Assembly (NCBI GenBank): GCA_900095165.1
Contig: LT606947.1
Location: 1,426,001 to 1,490,000 of the forward strand
Reading direction: 5' to 3'
Length of the DNA: 64,000 nt
From: Polynucleobacter necessarius
GTDB taxonomy: Bacteria; Pseudomonadota; Gammaproteobacteria; Burkholderiales; Burkholderiaceae
Under the pieces are notes generated by a model. The model saw only the letters and a list, made by a program, of their open reading frames with translations. It was not told where the DNA came from and did no database searches. The position numbers and the translations under genes were made by a program. Each line of letters opens with the position of its first letter. Within the stretch, counting starts at the first letter, position 1. This document shows positions 1 through 8,659 of this stretch, one piece after another.

Positions 1-176
1 CGCGTAACCGCAACATCTACCTCAACCTCAACTTGAGGCTCAGCTGCAACTAATAAAATTTGCGGTGCGTTCGGCTGCTCTAAAGAGAGGTCCTTGAGGT
101 AGATCCGTTGAATGCGGAAACCAGGTTCTTTTGAGCTATCAGCCGTATCTGGAGCGGAAGTTGTTTGTTCAGTCAT
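1..176 (-). CDS. secB: SecB protein-export chaperone, N-terminal part (cut by window start)
   Basis: Only the first 58 codons lie in the window. After a hydrophilic start rich in Thr, Ser and Asp the reading contains [19 protein letters not shown], the usual first strand of SecB, followed by an acidic stretch. SecB is the cytoplasmic homotetrameric chaperone that keeps preproteins unfolded and passes them to SecA. It is the last gene of a minus-strand run rhodanese-grxC-secB, an order common in beta- and gammaproteobacteria. The ATG reads from base 176. The rest of the gene is outside the window, so its integrity cannot be judged. Confidence 0.9.
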   Translation of the reverse strand, partial: MTEQTTSAPDTADSSKEPGFRIQRIYLKDLSLEQPNAPQILLVAAEPQVEVEVDVAVT

Positions 177-197
177 GGGAAACTTTCTGAGTATTTT

Positions 198-452
198 TTA
201 AGCTAACAGTGGATCGAGTTGGCCGGCACGGTCTAGTGCAACTAGATCGTCGTAACCACCAACATGGGTATCACCAATATAAATTTGCGGCACAGTACGG
301 CGACCTGTACGAGTCATCATGATCTCGCGCTGCGCTGGATCACGATCGATTAGGATCTTCGCTAAATTAGCAACGCCCTTCTTCTGCAACAGCTTCTCCG
401 CCATAACGCAGTAAGGGCAAGCTTGGGTGCTATACATCGTGACTGGTGGCAT
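198..452 (-). CDS. grxC: glutaredoxin 3
   Basis: An 84-residue glutaredoxin, the usual size of the GrxC class. The redox motif CPYC lies at about residues 12-15, and the cis-proline segment TVPQIYIG near residue 54 and the GGYDDL glutathione-binding turn near residue 66 are both present. It reduces protein disulfides and glutathione mixed disulfides in the cytoplasm using glutathione. It lies between the rhodanese gene and secB, 15 and 21 bases from each, which fits one transcript. The gshA and gshB genes that make its reductant are 6-8 kb away in this window. Confidence 0.95.
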   Translation of the reverse strand: MPPVTMYSTQACPYCVMAEKLLQKKGVANLAKILIDRDPAQREIMMTRTGRRTVPQIYIGDTHVGGYDDLVALDRAGQLDPLLA

Positions 453-467
453 ATCGAATCCGCTGGA

Positions 468-881
468 TTATTTAACCAATGGCAGGGCTGCGGCCTGCCA
501 GCCTTGAACACCGCCATCCAGGACTGCAACTTCAAAGAACCCTAGCTTCTTAAGCTCTGGAACGACCTTGCGGGCGCTCATACCCGAGTGGCAAACCAAA
601 ATGATGGGGTTTTTGCGATCTAACTTGAGCCTGTCGATTCCAGATGGGATTTGCTCAGCCAAAAGATGTTTTGCTCCAGGCAGGTGGCCAGCCTTAAAGT
701 CGGATTGTGGACGCAAGTCCAAAACAGCTGCTTTACGGCGATTCATCCAAATTGTTGCTTCTGTGGGCGACAAGCCTTTTCCGCTAATAAGCGTAGATAA
801 TGTGGGGAAGAAGAGTGCTGCGCCCGAAACAAGCAGGAGGGCGATAAGCGCTAAATTATCAATTTGCGTGAGAAAGTTCAT
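468..881 (-). CDS. membrane-anchored rhodanese-like sulfurtransferase
   Basis: About 137 residues. A single hydrophobic segment at residues 10-30 (ALIALLLVSGAALFF) precedes a rhodanese domain. The active-site loop is CHSGMSAR with the catalytic cysteine near residue 98, and DLRPQSDFKAGHLPGA is the typical early motif. The domain probably faces the cytoplasm or periplasm from an inner-membrane anchor, and its sulfur acceptor is unknown. It is the first gene of the rhodanese-grxC-secB run. A GTG one codon upstream (884) could also start it; ATG at 881 is preferred. Divergent gpmA begins only about 20 bases away, so the promoters must overlap. Confidence 0.88.
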   Translation of the reverse strand: MNFLTQIDNLALIALLLVSGAALFFPTLSTLISGKGLSPTEATIWMNRRKAAVLDLRPQSDFKAGHLPGAKHLLAEQIPSGIDRLKLDRKNPIILVCHSGMSARKVVPELKKLGFFEVAVLDGGVQGWQAAALPLVK

Positions 882-903
882 CACCGGATTATAGAATGGC
901 TCT

Positions 904-1593
904 ATGAAACAACTTGTCCTTATTCGTCATGGCGAATCCGCCTGGAACCTTGAAAACCGCTTCACTGGCTGGGCGGACGTTGACTTAACCCCAAAAGGCA
1001 CTGAACAGGCCCTAGCTGCCGGAGAAAATCTCCGCAAAGCAGGGTATGAATTTGATGTGGCCTACACCTCAGTTCTCCGAAGAGCCATCCGAACCCTCTG
1101 GCATGTTCAAGACACTATGGACCTCATGTGGTTGCCCGTAGTCCACAGTTGGAGATTGAACGAACGTCACTATGGCGCCCTCACTGGTCTGAATAAGGCT
1201 GAGACTGCTCAACAGTACGGAGATGCCCAAGTTCATATTTGGCGTCGCTCATACGATGTACGCCCACCACTCTTAGAAAAAGATGATGAGCGTAATCCAC
1301 AAAATGACCGACGCTACGAAAAACTCAGCGCTTCCGATATTCCTTTAGGTGAGTGCCTTAAAGATAATGTCGAGCGCGTATTGCCTCTTTGGAATGAATC
1401 CATCACTCCCGCCCTCAAAGCAGGCAAGCGTGTACTACTCGTTGCACACGGCAATAGCATTCGCTCTTTAATTAAGTATCTCGACCAGGTTTCTGACGAA
1501 GACATTATGGAAATCAACGTCCCGAATGGCATTCCGCTTGTTTATGAGTTCGATGACAACCTCAAGTCTATTCAGCATTTTTATTTGGATTAA
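904..1593 (+). CDS. gpmA: 2,3-bisphosphoglycerate-dependent phosphoglycerate mutase
   Basis: A 229-residue histidine phosphatase superfamily enzyme that interconverts 3- and 2-phosphoglycerate in glycolysis and gluconeogenesis. The phosphohistidine motif [10 protein letters not shown] is at residues 6-15. [14 protein letters not shown] near residue 88 and the second histidine in VAHGNSIR near residue 181 are in place. Length matches the dPGM family (about 230). It starts a plus-strand run with ctpA (14 bases downstream) and moeB. No lesion is visible. Confidence 0.97.
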   Translation: MKQLVLIRHGESAWNLENRFTGWADVDLTPKGTEQALAAGENLRKAGYEFDVAYTSVLRRAIRTLWHVQDTMDLMWLPVVHSWRLNERHYGALTGLNKAETAQQYGDAQVHIWRRSYDVRPPLLEKDDERNPQNDRRYEKLSASDIPLGECLKDNVERVLPLWNESITPALKAGKRVLLVAHGNSIRSLIKYLDQVSDEDIMEINVPNGIPLVYEFDDNLKSIQHFYLD

Positions 1594-1607
1594 GGTAAAA
1601 CAAAAGC

Positions 1608-3071
1608 ATGCGCGTATTTTTGAAGAACTTTGCCCTAGTCTCGGTCGGCCTCATCGCCGGGGTTGCAGCCACCATTCAACTATCGGCTACCGCCCAGCAG
1701 GGTGCAACGCTACCTCTGGATGAACTGCGCACGCTATCCAATGTGTTTGCTCAAATCAAGCGTGAATATGTTGAGCCGATTGAAGATAAACAGTTACTGA
1801 CCGATGCCGTCAAAGGCATGGTGAGCAGTCTTGATCCGCACTCTACCTATCTTGATAAAAAAGATTTCTCTGAAATGCAAGAACAAACCAGCGGCAAGTT
1901 TGCGGGTCTTGGGATTGAAATCACTTCAGAAGATGGCGTTGTTAAGGTGCTCAACCCAATTGAAGATAGTCCTGCAGCACGCGCTGGCTTGCAAGCTGGC
2001 GATCTGATTACTCGCTTAGATGACAAGCCTGTTCGTGGCATGTCACTGGATAAAGCGGTACGCACCATGCGCGGTACACCAGGCACCAAAATCACTTTAA
2101 CTGTCTTTCGCAAAAGTGAGGAGCGTAGTTTTCCGGTAACGATTACTCGCGCTGAAATTAAAGTGCAATCCGTTAAAGCCAAAATTTTAGATAACGATAT
2201 TGCTTGGGTCAGGGTTACCAGCTTTCAAGAGCGCACCGTTCCTGATCTCGCCAAGAAGTTAACCGAGCTCGCAAATCAAGATCCAAAAATGAAGGGCATC
2301 ATTCTTGACCTCAGAAATAATGGTGGTGGCTTGCTACAAGGTGCAGTCGGCGTTGCTGCCGCTTTCTTGCCTGCAGATGCCGTGATCGTTTCCACTAAGG
2401 GTCAGACAGCCGATTCAAAGCAGGTATTTAATGCAACCCCAGCAATGTATCGATTGAGTGAGCCCGGAGATCCTTTGGCTAGCGTGCCAGCGATGTATAA
2501 AAAATTACCAATGGTAGTTTTAGTAAACGCCTACTCTGCCTCCGCCTCTGAAATCGTTGCCGGCGCATTGCAGGATTACAAGCGCGCAACCATTATTGGT
2601 AAAACTACTTTTGGCAAAGGCTCCGTGCAAACAGTCCGCCCACTCACCAATGATTCTGCATTGAAAATCACCACGGCCTATTACTACACACCGAGTGGTA
2701 AATCGATTCAAGCGTACGGGATTAAGCCAGATATCGCAGTTGATCAAAATAAAGATGGTGATCCTGATGATGTGTTGATTACTCGTGAGATCGACAGCGA
2801 GAAACATTTACGTAATAAGCAATCCTCAGAAGAGAAACTGGTTGCTGATCGTGAAAAACGTCGCCTAGAAGAGCTTCAGCGCATTGAAGATAAAAATGCC
2901 AAGAAGACTCCTGAAGAGAAAGAAAAAAACAAGTCTAAAAAGCCGGTCGAGCTCGGCAGCGCAGATGACTTCATGCTTACCCAGGCAGTCGCATTTATCA
3001 ATGGTGAGCCCGTAAAACGCTCAGTCTCTAAGTTAGAGCAAGGTCTAGCAACCAGGCATGCATATGAATGA
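1608..3071 (+). CDS. ctpA: S41 family C-terminal processing peptidase
   Basis: 487 residues. An N-terminal hydrophobic segment (residues 6-25) looks like a signal peptide or anchor, so the enzyme acts in the periplasm. A PDZ domain at about residues 95-175 (GLGIEI, GLQAGDLI) leads into the S41 serine protease domain. The catalytic serine lies in NAYSASASEI and the lysine in GKTTFGKGSVQ, the Ser-Lys dyad of CtpA/Prc enzymes. A charged Lys/Glu-rich region follows at about residues 395-450. CtpA enzymes trim C-termini of envelope proteins, often with a lipoprotein adaptor. The gene overlaps the start of moeB. Confidence 0.93.
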   Translation: MRVFLKNFALVSVGLIAGVAATIQLSATAQQGATLPLDELRTLSNVFAQIKREYVEPIEDKQLLTDAVKGMVSSLDPHSTYLDKKDFSEMQEQTSGKFAGLGIEITSEDGVVKVLNPIEDSPAARAGLQAGDLITRLDDKPVRGMSLDKAVRTMRGTPGTKITLTVFRKSEERSFPVTITRAEIKVQSVKAKILDNDIAWVRVTSFQERTVPDLAKKLTELANQDPKMKGIILDLRNNGGGLLQGAVGVAAAFLPADAVIVSTKGQTADSKQVFNATPAMYRLSEPGDPLASVPAMYKKLPMVVLVNAYSASASEIVAGALQDYKRATIIGKTTFGKGSVQTVRPLTNDSALKITTAYYYTPSGKSIQAYGIKPDIAVDQNKDGDPDDVLITREIDSEKHLRNKQSSEEKLVADREKRRLEELQRIEDKNAKKTPEEKEKNKSKKPVELGSADDFMLTQAVAFINGEPVKRSVSKLEQGLATRHAYE

Positions 3072-3816
3072 TGAGCAGCTACTTCGCTACTCTCGGCATT
3101 TACTGCTAGAAGAAATTGATGTTGCTGGCCAAGAAAAGCTTCTTGGCTCGCGCGTCCTCATCATTGGTGCAGGCGGACTAGGAAGCGCTGCTGCACCGTA
3201 TTTAGCTGCTGCTGGCGTGGGAAAAATAACGCTGGTTGATAATGACAAAGTCGAGCTAACTAATTTGCAGAGACAAATCATGCATAGCCAAAACTCCATC
3301 GGCAAAAGTAAGGTGGAGTCGGGAAAACAATTTTTACAAAGCATAAATCCCACACTCACGGTTAATGCAATCGCAGAAAAGGCAACTGAGAATTTATTGA
3401 ATGAACTCTTGCCAACAGTGAATCTCGTTCTAGATTGCACGGATAACTTTGCTACTCGCCAACTTATTAATGCAGCTTGCTTTCATCAGAAAGTACCGCT
3501 TGTATTTGGATCTGCCCTCAAATTTGATGGTCAACTGAGTGTCTTTGATTTTCGCAATGAAGCATCCCCCTGCTACGCCTGTCTTTTTTCTCCAGATGAA
3601 CAATTTGAAGAGGTGAGCTGTGCCAACATGGACATCTTTTCCCCTCTAGTTGGCATTATTGGTGCAATGCAAGCAGCCCAAGCACTTCAGGTATTGATTG
3701 GCTTTGGTCAGCCTTTAGTGGGAAGAATGTTGCTTTGGAATGCACTCAACACTCAGGTTGATGAGATTCGCATTTCTCGAAATCCAGCATGCAAGGTTTG
3801 CGGCTCCCAACATTAG
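3064..3816 (+). CDS. moeB: MoeB/ThiF/HesA family adenylyltransferase
   Basis: About 250 residues. It opens with the family signature DEQLLRYSRH. The nucleotide site GAGGLGSAAA follows at about residues 37-46, then NLQRQIMH and DCTDNF. Two CxxC pairs (CYAC, CKVC) would bind zinc. The protein activates the C-terminal glycine of MoaD (molybdopterin synthase) or ThiS by adenylation; MoeB and ThiF cannot be separated from sequence alone. The start overlaps the ctpA stop by 8 bases. ATG at 3064 is preferred over ATG at 3058 because the upstream AGG then sits at a usable distance. It converges with ptsI, with only 4 bases between stops. Confidence 0.88.
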   Translation: MNDEQLLRYSRHLLLEEIDVAGQEKLLGSRVLIIGAGGLGSAAAPYLAAAGVGKITLVDNDKVELTNLQRQIMHSQNSIGKSKVESGKQFLQSINPTLTVNAIAEKATENLLNELLPTVNLVLDCTDNFATRQLINAACFHQKVPLVFGSALKFDGQLSVFDFRNEASPCYACLFSPDEQFEEVSCANMDIFSPLVGIIGAMQAAQALQVLIGFGQPLVGRMLLWNALNTQVDEIRISRNPACKVCGSQH

Positions 3817-3820
3817 GGAA

Positions 3821-5572
3821 TTAAGAGAGCAATCGCTCCAATGCTTTAGCCTGCTCTTCGGGCTCGTAAGCATGAAGAACCCTAGGAACACGTGCCTTTA
3901 ATAAACCCACATTTGCCTTTAAGATTTCGCGCTTCACTAGCAGTAGTTGACTAAAGTGCATTGAGAAATCCGTCAGTCCGAGCGCAAGCAATAACTTGGT
4001 TAATGCAGGATCACCCGCCATCTCTCCGCAAACAGCAACCGGCACATCCGCGCGTTTAGCCTGGTCAATAATGCTTGCCAGCAAATTCAAAATAGCGGGA
4101 TGCAGAGGATCGTACAAATGCGCTACCGCATGATCAGCGCGATCAATGGCCAATGTGTACTGAATTAAGTCATTCGTACCAATTGAAAGAAAATCGAATC
4201 GATTAATAAACAACGGTAGCATCAAAGCAGCCGCCGGAATTTCAATCATGGCACCAACTTGAATATTGGGATTAAACGCCTTGCCGCGTTGATGCAATTG
4301 CTGCTTGGCTTTTTCAATCAATCTAAATGTTTCGTCGATCTCTTTAGCATGTGCCAACATTGGGATCATGATGCGCGCCTGACCATAAGCTGATGCGCGC
4401 AAGATGGCCCTGAGTTGTGTCAAAAAGATTTCAGGCTCAATCAAAGACCAGCGAATCGCACGTAATCCGAGTGGTGACGCACCAGTTTGAGAAACATCAC
4501 CCCCACCACCCAATGCTTTATCAGCACCAACGTCAATCGTTCTAATGTTGATGGGTAAGCCATGCATTAAATCAACTACACGACGATATTCTTGGTATTG
4601 CTGTTCTTCGTCTGGCAAGGCCTGCTTGCGATCCATAAATAAAAATTCGGAGCGGAATAAGCCAACGCCCACAGCACCCAATTTCACCGCCTGAATGGCA
4701 TCTTCAGGCAACTCAATATTGGCAAATAACTCAATCTCAACGCGATCAGCTGTTTCTGTCTTGGCATGCCTCAACTGCTTTAGCTTGCGAGCCTCTTTAA
4801 TGGCTTGAGCTTGAAGCTTTCGATATTCGGCAAGGAGCTGTTCATCGGACGCAACCACAACAACCCCATGCTCACCATCTAAGATCAACCAATCACCATG
4901 ACGAATCATTTCGCTGGCATGGCGGACACCAACAACCGCAGGAATTTCCATGCTGCGCGCAACAATAGCGGCATGAGAAGTCTTGCCACCCAGATCCGTT
5001 ACAAACCCCGTAAAGGCATGCTCCTTGAATCGCAGCATGTCATGAGGCGCAATATCGTGGGCAACAATAATTGACTCAACGCCGATATCGCTCGCAGGCA
5101 AAAAATCGGTATCCTGCAAAGGATCTTTTTTCTGAGCATTTAAAGCTTTAATTACACGCTCAGCTACCTGCCGAATATCATTCGCACGCTCTTTTAAATA
5201 CGCGTCCTCAATATCTGCAAACTGTTCTAAAAGATCATTTAGCTCTGTGGTTAAGGCCCAAGCAGCATTTAATCTTTGAGTACGAATTAATTTAATTGGC
5301 TTCTCAGTTAAAGCTGGGTCCGCCAGAATCATGCAGTGCACATCTAAGAACGCAGCCATTTCTTGTGGCGCATCTTTGGGTAAGCCTTGACGCAATTGCG
5401 CTAACTCTAGGCGCACCTGCTCAAAAGCATCTAACAACTTTTGGGCTTCAGCCTCTTCTTTGCCAGCTTCAATTAGGTAATGACTAACTTCTAATGCTGC
5501 ACGCGATATCAGCACAGCCTTGCCAATGGCAATGCCCTTTGATACTGCTATTCCGTGCAAAGCAAAAGTCAT
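3821..5572 (-). CDS. ptsI: phosphoenolpyruvate-protein phosphotransferase (PTS enzyme I)
   Basis: 583 residues, normal for Enzyme I. It takes phosphate from PEP and passes it to HPr. The phosphohistidine swivel motif GGKTSHAAIVARS sits near residues 195-207. The C-terminal PEP-binding half has FRSEFLFMDR, the SIGTNDLIQY block and the CGEMAGDPA segment with the catalytic cysteine. It is the last gene of gshA-gshB-EIIA-ptsH-ptsI, two bases after ptsH. No sugar permease (EIIB/C) lies in the block, so this is probably a regulatory PTS, as in other betaproteobacteria. Confidence 0.95.
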   Translation of the reverse strand: MTFALHGIAVSKGIAIGKAVLISRAALEVSHYLIEAGKEEAEAQKLLDAFEQVRLELAQLRQGLPKDAPQEMAAFLDVHCMILADPALTEKPIKLIRTQRLNAAWALTTELNDLLEQFADIEDAYLKERANDIRQVAERVIKALNAQKKDPLQDTDFLPASDIGVESIIVAHDIAPHDMLRFKEHAFTGFVTDLGGKTSHAAIVARSMEIPAVVGVRHASEMIRHGDWLILDGEHGVVVVASDEQLLAEYRKLQAQAIKEARKLKQLRHAKTETADRVEIELFANIELPEDAIQAVKLGAVGVGLFRSEFLFMDRKQALPDEEQQYQEYRRVVDLMHGLPINIRTIDVGADKALGGGGDVSQTGASPLGLRAIRWSLIEPEIFLTQLRAILRASAYGQARIMIPMLAHAKEIDETFRLIEKAKQQLHQRGKAFNPNIQVGAMIEIPAAALMLPLFINRFDFLSIGTNDLIQYTLAIDRADHAVAHLYDPLHPAILNLLASIIDQAKRADVPVAVCGEMAGDPALTKLLLALGLTDFSMHFSQLLLVKREILKANVGLLKARVPRVLHAYEPEEQAKALERLLS

Positions 5573-5574
5573 TC

Positions 5575-5844
5575 TTACTCGCCCTCACCAAATCGATCGT
5601 TAATTAATGCCGCTAAGGCCTGCATTGCCTCATCTTCTTTTTCACCAACAGTTTCCAAAGTAACCGTACTGCCAATGCCAGCAGCCAACATCATGACACC
5701 CATAATGCTCTTTGCATTAATTTGACGACCATTGCGAGATAAGAAGATTTCGCAAGGAAACTCTGCGGCAAGTTGGGATAACTTTGCAGATGCACGAGCA
5801 TGTAATCCCAGCTTATTAATGATTTCAATTTCAGCAACTGGCAT
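5575..5844 (-). CDS. ptsH: HPr phosphocarrier protein
   Basis: 89 residues starting with MPVAEIEI. The phosphorylated histidine lies in NKLGLHARAS (His near residue 16), and the regulatory serine region is AKSIMGVMML (Ser near residue 47). Conservation of that serine implies that an HPr kinase/phosphorylase acts on it elsewhere in the genome. HPr receives phosphate from PtsI and passes it to the neighbouring EIIA. An open frame continues upstream, but it would overlap the EIIA gene by over 100 bases and reads like no HPr, so ATG at 5844 is used. Confidence 0.93.
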   Translation of the reverse strand: MPVAEIEIINKLGLHARASAKLSQLAAEFPCEIFLSRNGRQINAKSIMGVMMLAAGIGSTVTLETVGEKEDEAMQALAALINDRFGEGE

Positions 5845-5852
5845 AACGAGTC

Positions 5853-6287
5853 CTATTTCTCGGTAGTGGCTTGTGGAGCTTTTGAACCTAAACGCAAAAT
5901 GCCATTTTGGCCACCTTGAAGTGCCTTTTGAGCCAACTCTTCCAAACCTTCTCCACGGTGAGAAATGCAACGCATCAACATCGGCAAATTGAGCCCTGCT
6001 AACACAATCACTGGTGTATTCAGACCGGATAATGGCCCTAAGGCCTCAAGCTTGGATGCCACATTGGCTGGAGTAGCGCCCATCACATCAGTCAAGATTA
6101 AAACTCCCTGGCCCGTATTCACGCCGTAAGCTGCCCTCAACACTCGATCGAAGCTAGCTTTTGTGTCTTCGTAGGGCGGAATATCCACAGCCCTAACTCT
6201 TTCAGGTACCACACCAAATATATGCTCAGCAAAACCAAGCATCGCGCTTGCCACCGGGGTGTGGGCAACTATAACGATTCCAACCAT
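5853..6287 (-). CDS. PTS EIIA component, mannose/fructose type
   Basis: About 144 residues. It starts with MVGIVIVAHTPVASAML, in which the histidine near residue 9 is the phosphorylation site of mannose-type EIIA domains. DVMGATPAN and the LAGLNLPML segment are typical of the fold. No EIIB, EIIC or EIID domain is attached or adjacent, so the likely end point of the phosphorelay is signalling rather than sugar uptake. The start is placed at ATG 6287, two bases after the gshB stop; the frame remains open 12 codons further, into gshB. Confidence 0.9.
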   Translation of the reverse strand: MVGIVIVAHTPVASAMLGFAEHIFGVVPERVRAVDIPPYEDTKASFDRVLRAAYGVNTGQGVLILTDVMGATPANVASKLEALGPLSGLNTPVIVLAGLNLPMLMRCISHRGEGLEELAQKALQGGQNGILRLGSKAPQATTEK

Positions 6288-6289
6288 GC

Positions 6290-7231
6290 TTATGCCAATG
6301 CCTTTTCGAGCGCTGTTAACCAAAATTTCGGGACATCAAGTCCACTTTGCTCGGTAATTTCTACAAAACAGGTTGGGCTAGTCACATTAATTTCTGTGAC
6401 ATAAGCACCAATTAAATCTAATCCTACCAAGAACAAGCCGCGAGCATTCAAAATGGGGGCAAGGCGCTCAGCCACCTTCATCTCGGCATCAGTCAGCGGC
6501 ATAGCCACCCCTTTGTCACCAGCAGCTAAGTTGCCGCGGCTTTCGCTACCCTGCGGAATGCGAGCCAATGTAAACGGAACTACTTCGCCACCAATGAGCA
6601 AAACCCTTTTATCGCCCTGAGTGATCTCAGGCAAGAATCTTTGCACCATCAAAGTACGTGTACCATTCTCGCCAAGGGTCTCCACAATACTGGCGAGATT
6701 CAAGCCATCTCGCCCTACGCGAAACACGCCCATCCCACCCATACCATCCAAAGGCTTAATCACAATATCTTGATGTTCTTGATGAAACAGTTCAATTGCA
6801 CTAAGTTCACGCGTGATTAAAGTTGGTGGAATAAGTTCCGGAAATTCGGTAATCGATAATTTTTCTGAATGATCCCGGATAGCCATCGGATTATTAAATA
6901 CTTTCGCACCTTGGCGAACCGCAGCAGACAACAACCAAGTAGTATTGAGATGCTCAATATCAAATGGCGGGTCAGTGCGCATCATGACTGCGTTAAAGGT
7001 ATTTAATGGGCGATCCTCGATAGGGCCCAATTCAAACCAGGCTGTACCGCTTAGCTTAATGTCGAGAGGCTGACAATCAGCCACTACAAAATCCTCTCTC
7101 CAGAGGATGTTGCGGCTTTCACAAAACCAAAGTTGATGCCCCGCCTCTTGTGCAACTCGCATCATTGCTAAGGTGGAGTCTTTGCTAACCTTAAAAGACT
7201 CCAAATGATCAGCAATGAAAAGGAGATTCAT
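6290..7231 (-). CDS. gshB: glutathione synthetase
   Basis: 313 residues. It joins gamma-glutamylcysteine and glycine using ATP. The ATP-grasp features are visible: VIKPLDGMGGMGVFR (residues 150-164), the glycine-rich segment around RGNLAAGDKG, and EINVTSPTCFVEI with the metal-binding Glu/Asn near the C-terminus. The start at ATG 7231 gives the common opening MNLLFIADHLES. Five further in-frame codons upstream are less likely because a GGA lies at a good distance from 7231. It is 25 bases downstream of gshA. Confidence 0.95.
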   Translation of the reverse strand: MNLLFIADHLESFKVSKDSTLAMMRVAQEAGHQLWFCESRNILWREDFVVADCQPLDIKLSGTAWFELGPIEDRPLNTFNAVMMRTDPPFDIEHLNTTWLLSAAVRQGAKVFNNPMAIRDHSEKLSITEFPELIPPTLITRELSAIELFHQEHQDIVIKPLDGMGGMGVFRVGRDGLNLASIVETLGENGTRTLMVQRFLPEITQGDKRVLLIGGEVVPFTLARIPQGSESRGNLAAGDKGVAMPLTDAEMKVAERLAPILNARGLFLVGLDLIGAYVTEINVTSPTCFVEITEQSGLDVPKFWLTALEKALA

Positions 7232-7256
7232 CTTATGTCCGAGCATTCAAATAAAG

Positions 7257-8555
7257 TTAAGCAGCTTCAACATTGGGATCAGAGCGCTCTAGCTCTAAAG
7301 AGGCTGCCAGTAAAGCCAAGCGAGCAACAACGCCATAAAGATAAAAACGATTTGGCGAAGCACTACCAGGTTTTGCACCTAGATCTGGCATGGAGTTTTG
7401 TTCGAATGCTAAAGGTACAAAATGCATGCCCGGCGCATTCAGATTCTCATCAGGACCACGATCAGTATGCACGCGATAGAAGCCGCCAATAACATAGCGG
7501 TCAATCATATACACCACCGGCTCAGCAACAGCCTCATTCACTTTCTCAAAGGTATAAACACCTTCTTGAATCAAGACATCGCTGACTTCAAGACCTTCTT
7601 TGACGACACTCATCTTATTGCGGTCTTTGCGATTTAAGCCTTTAAGCTGCGCAGGATCATTCACTACCATAACGCCCATACCGTAGGTATCAGCATCGGC
7701 TTTAACAACAAGATATGGTTTTTCTTTGATACCGTACTCACGGTATTTCTTGGCAGTTTTCTTAAGAACTTTCTCTACAACCGCTTGTAATTCTTCCTCA
7801 CCCTTACGCCCATGGAAGTTCACATTGGAGCAACTAGCAAAGTAAGGATTGATCATCCAAGGGTCAATATCCACTACCTTCGCAAATTTCTTGGCAACCT
7901 CATCGTAGGCAGCAAAATGATTTGATTTACGGCGCACATGCCAACCAGCATGGAGTCCAGGCAAGAGGTACTGCTCGTGCAAGTTTTCCAGGATCGGAGG
8001 AATGCCTGCTGACAAATCATTGTTCAGCAAAATTGAACAGGGGTCGAAATCTTTTAAGCCTAGACGTTGCTTCTTCAAACCTAAGCGAGACAAAGGCTCC
8101 ATCAAGAGACGATTGCCATCCGGCAAATCAATCCAAGTTGGTTTTTTAATTTCATCCGATAAAATACCCAGACGCACATTCAGGCCTGCTTGACGCAAGA
8201 TCGACGATAGGCGTGCAATATTCTGCAGGTAGAAGGTATTACGAGTATGTCGCTCGGGGATCAGCAGTAAATTTTTTGCTTCAGGACAAATCTTCTCAAT
8301 TGCTGCCATTGCAGCCTGCACAGCCAAAGGCAGCATCTGTGGCGAAAGATTGTTAAAACCACCTGGAAAGAGATTGGTATCGACTGGCGCCAGCTTAAAA
8401 CCCGCATTGCGCAGATCAGCTGAACAGTAGAACGGCGGAGTGTGCTCCTGCCACTCAAGCCTGAACCAGCGCTCGATCGTTGGGGTTGCTTCTAACACCT
8501 TCGACTCGAGATCGAGAAGGGGGCCGCTAAGGGCTGTGATGAGATGTGGAACCAT
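7257..8555 (-). CDS. gshA: glutamate-cysteine ligase
   Basis: 432 residues of the betaproteobacterial/acidithiobacillar GshA family, unrelated in sequence to the E. coli GshA. It makes gamma-glutamylcysteine, the first step of glutathione synthesis. Recognisable features are the opening that leads to DTNLFPGGFNNL near residue 60, NDLSAGIPPIL, and VVKADADTYGMGVM with basic and acidic residues of an ATP-grasp-like core. It directly precedes gshB on the same strand. Two hairpins separate it from amtB upstream, so it probably has its own promoter in the 8556-8585 interval or reads through. Confidence 0.9.
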   Translation of the reverse strand: MVPHLITALSGPLLDLESKVLEATPTIERWFRLEWQEHTPPFYCSADLRNAGFKLAPVDTNLFPGGFNNLSPQMLPLAVQAAMAAIEKICPEAKNLLLIPERHTRNTFYLQNIARLSSILRQAGLNVRLGILSDEIKKPTWIDLPDGNRLLMEPLSRLGLKKQRLGLKDFDPCSILLNNDLSAGIPPILENLHEQYLLPGLHAGWHVRRKSNHFAAYDEVAKKFAKVVDIDPWMINPYFASCSNVNFHGRKGEEELQAVVEKVLKKTAKKYREYGIKEKPYLVVKADADTYGMGVMVVNDPAQLKGLNRKDRNKMSVVKEGLEVSDVLIQEGVYTFEKVNEAVAEPVVYMIDRYVIGGFYRVHTDRGPDENLNAPGMHFVPLAFEQNSMPDLGAKPGSASPNRFYLYGVVARLALLAASLELERSDPNVEAA

Positions 8556-8585
8556 TTCACCATTGTAAGATTTTTAAAAGAAAGA

Positions 8586-8607
8586 CGCGGAATCCGAGGA
8601 TCCCGCG
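8586..8607 (-). terminator. second hairpin of tandem terminator after amtB
   Basis: On the minus strand, CGCGGGATCC and GGATTCCGCG form a 10-bp stem with one mismatch and a very short loop. The pyrimidine-rich tract TCTTTCTTTT follows (bases 8567-8576). It stands 20-30 bases upstream of the gshA start and could act as a back-up terminator for the amtB transcript or as an attenuator for gshA. Confidence 0.5.
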
Positions 8608-8610
8608 CTT

Positions 8611-8639
8611 AAAAACTGAGCAGCCAACAAAAGCCGCTC
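8611..8639 (-). terminator. rho-independent terminator of the glnK-amtB operon
   Basis: On the minus strand, about 20 bases after the amtB stop, GAGCGGC pairs with GCTGCTC (7 bp, one G-U) around an 8-base T-rich loop. AG and a run of five T follow. This is a standard intrinsic terminator layout. Confidence 0.65.
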
Positions 8640-8659
8640 TGTGATGGTAAAAACGCTAA

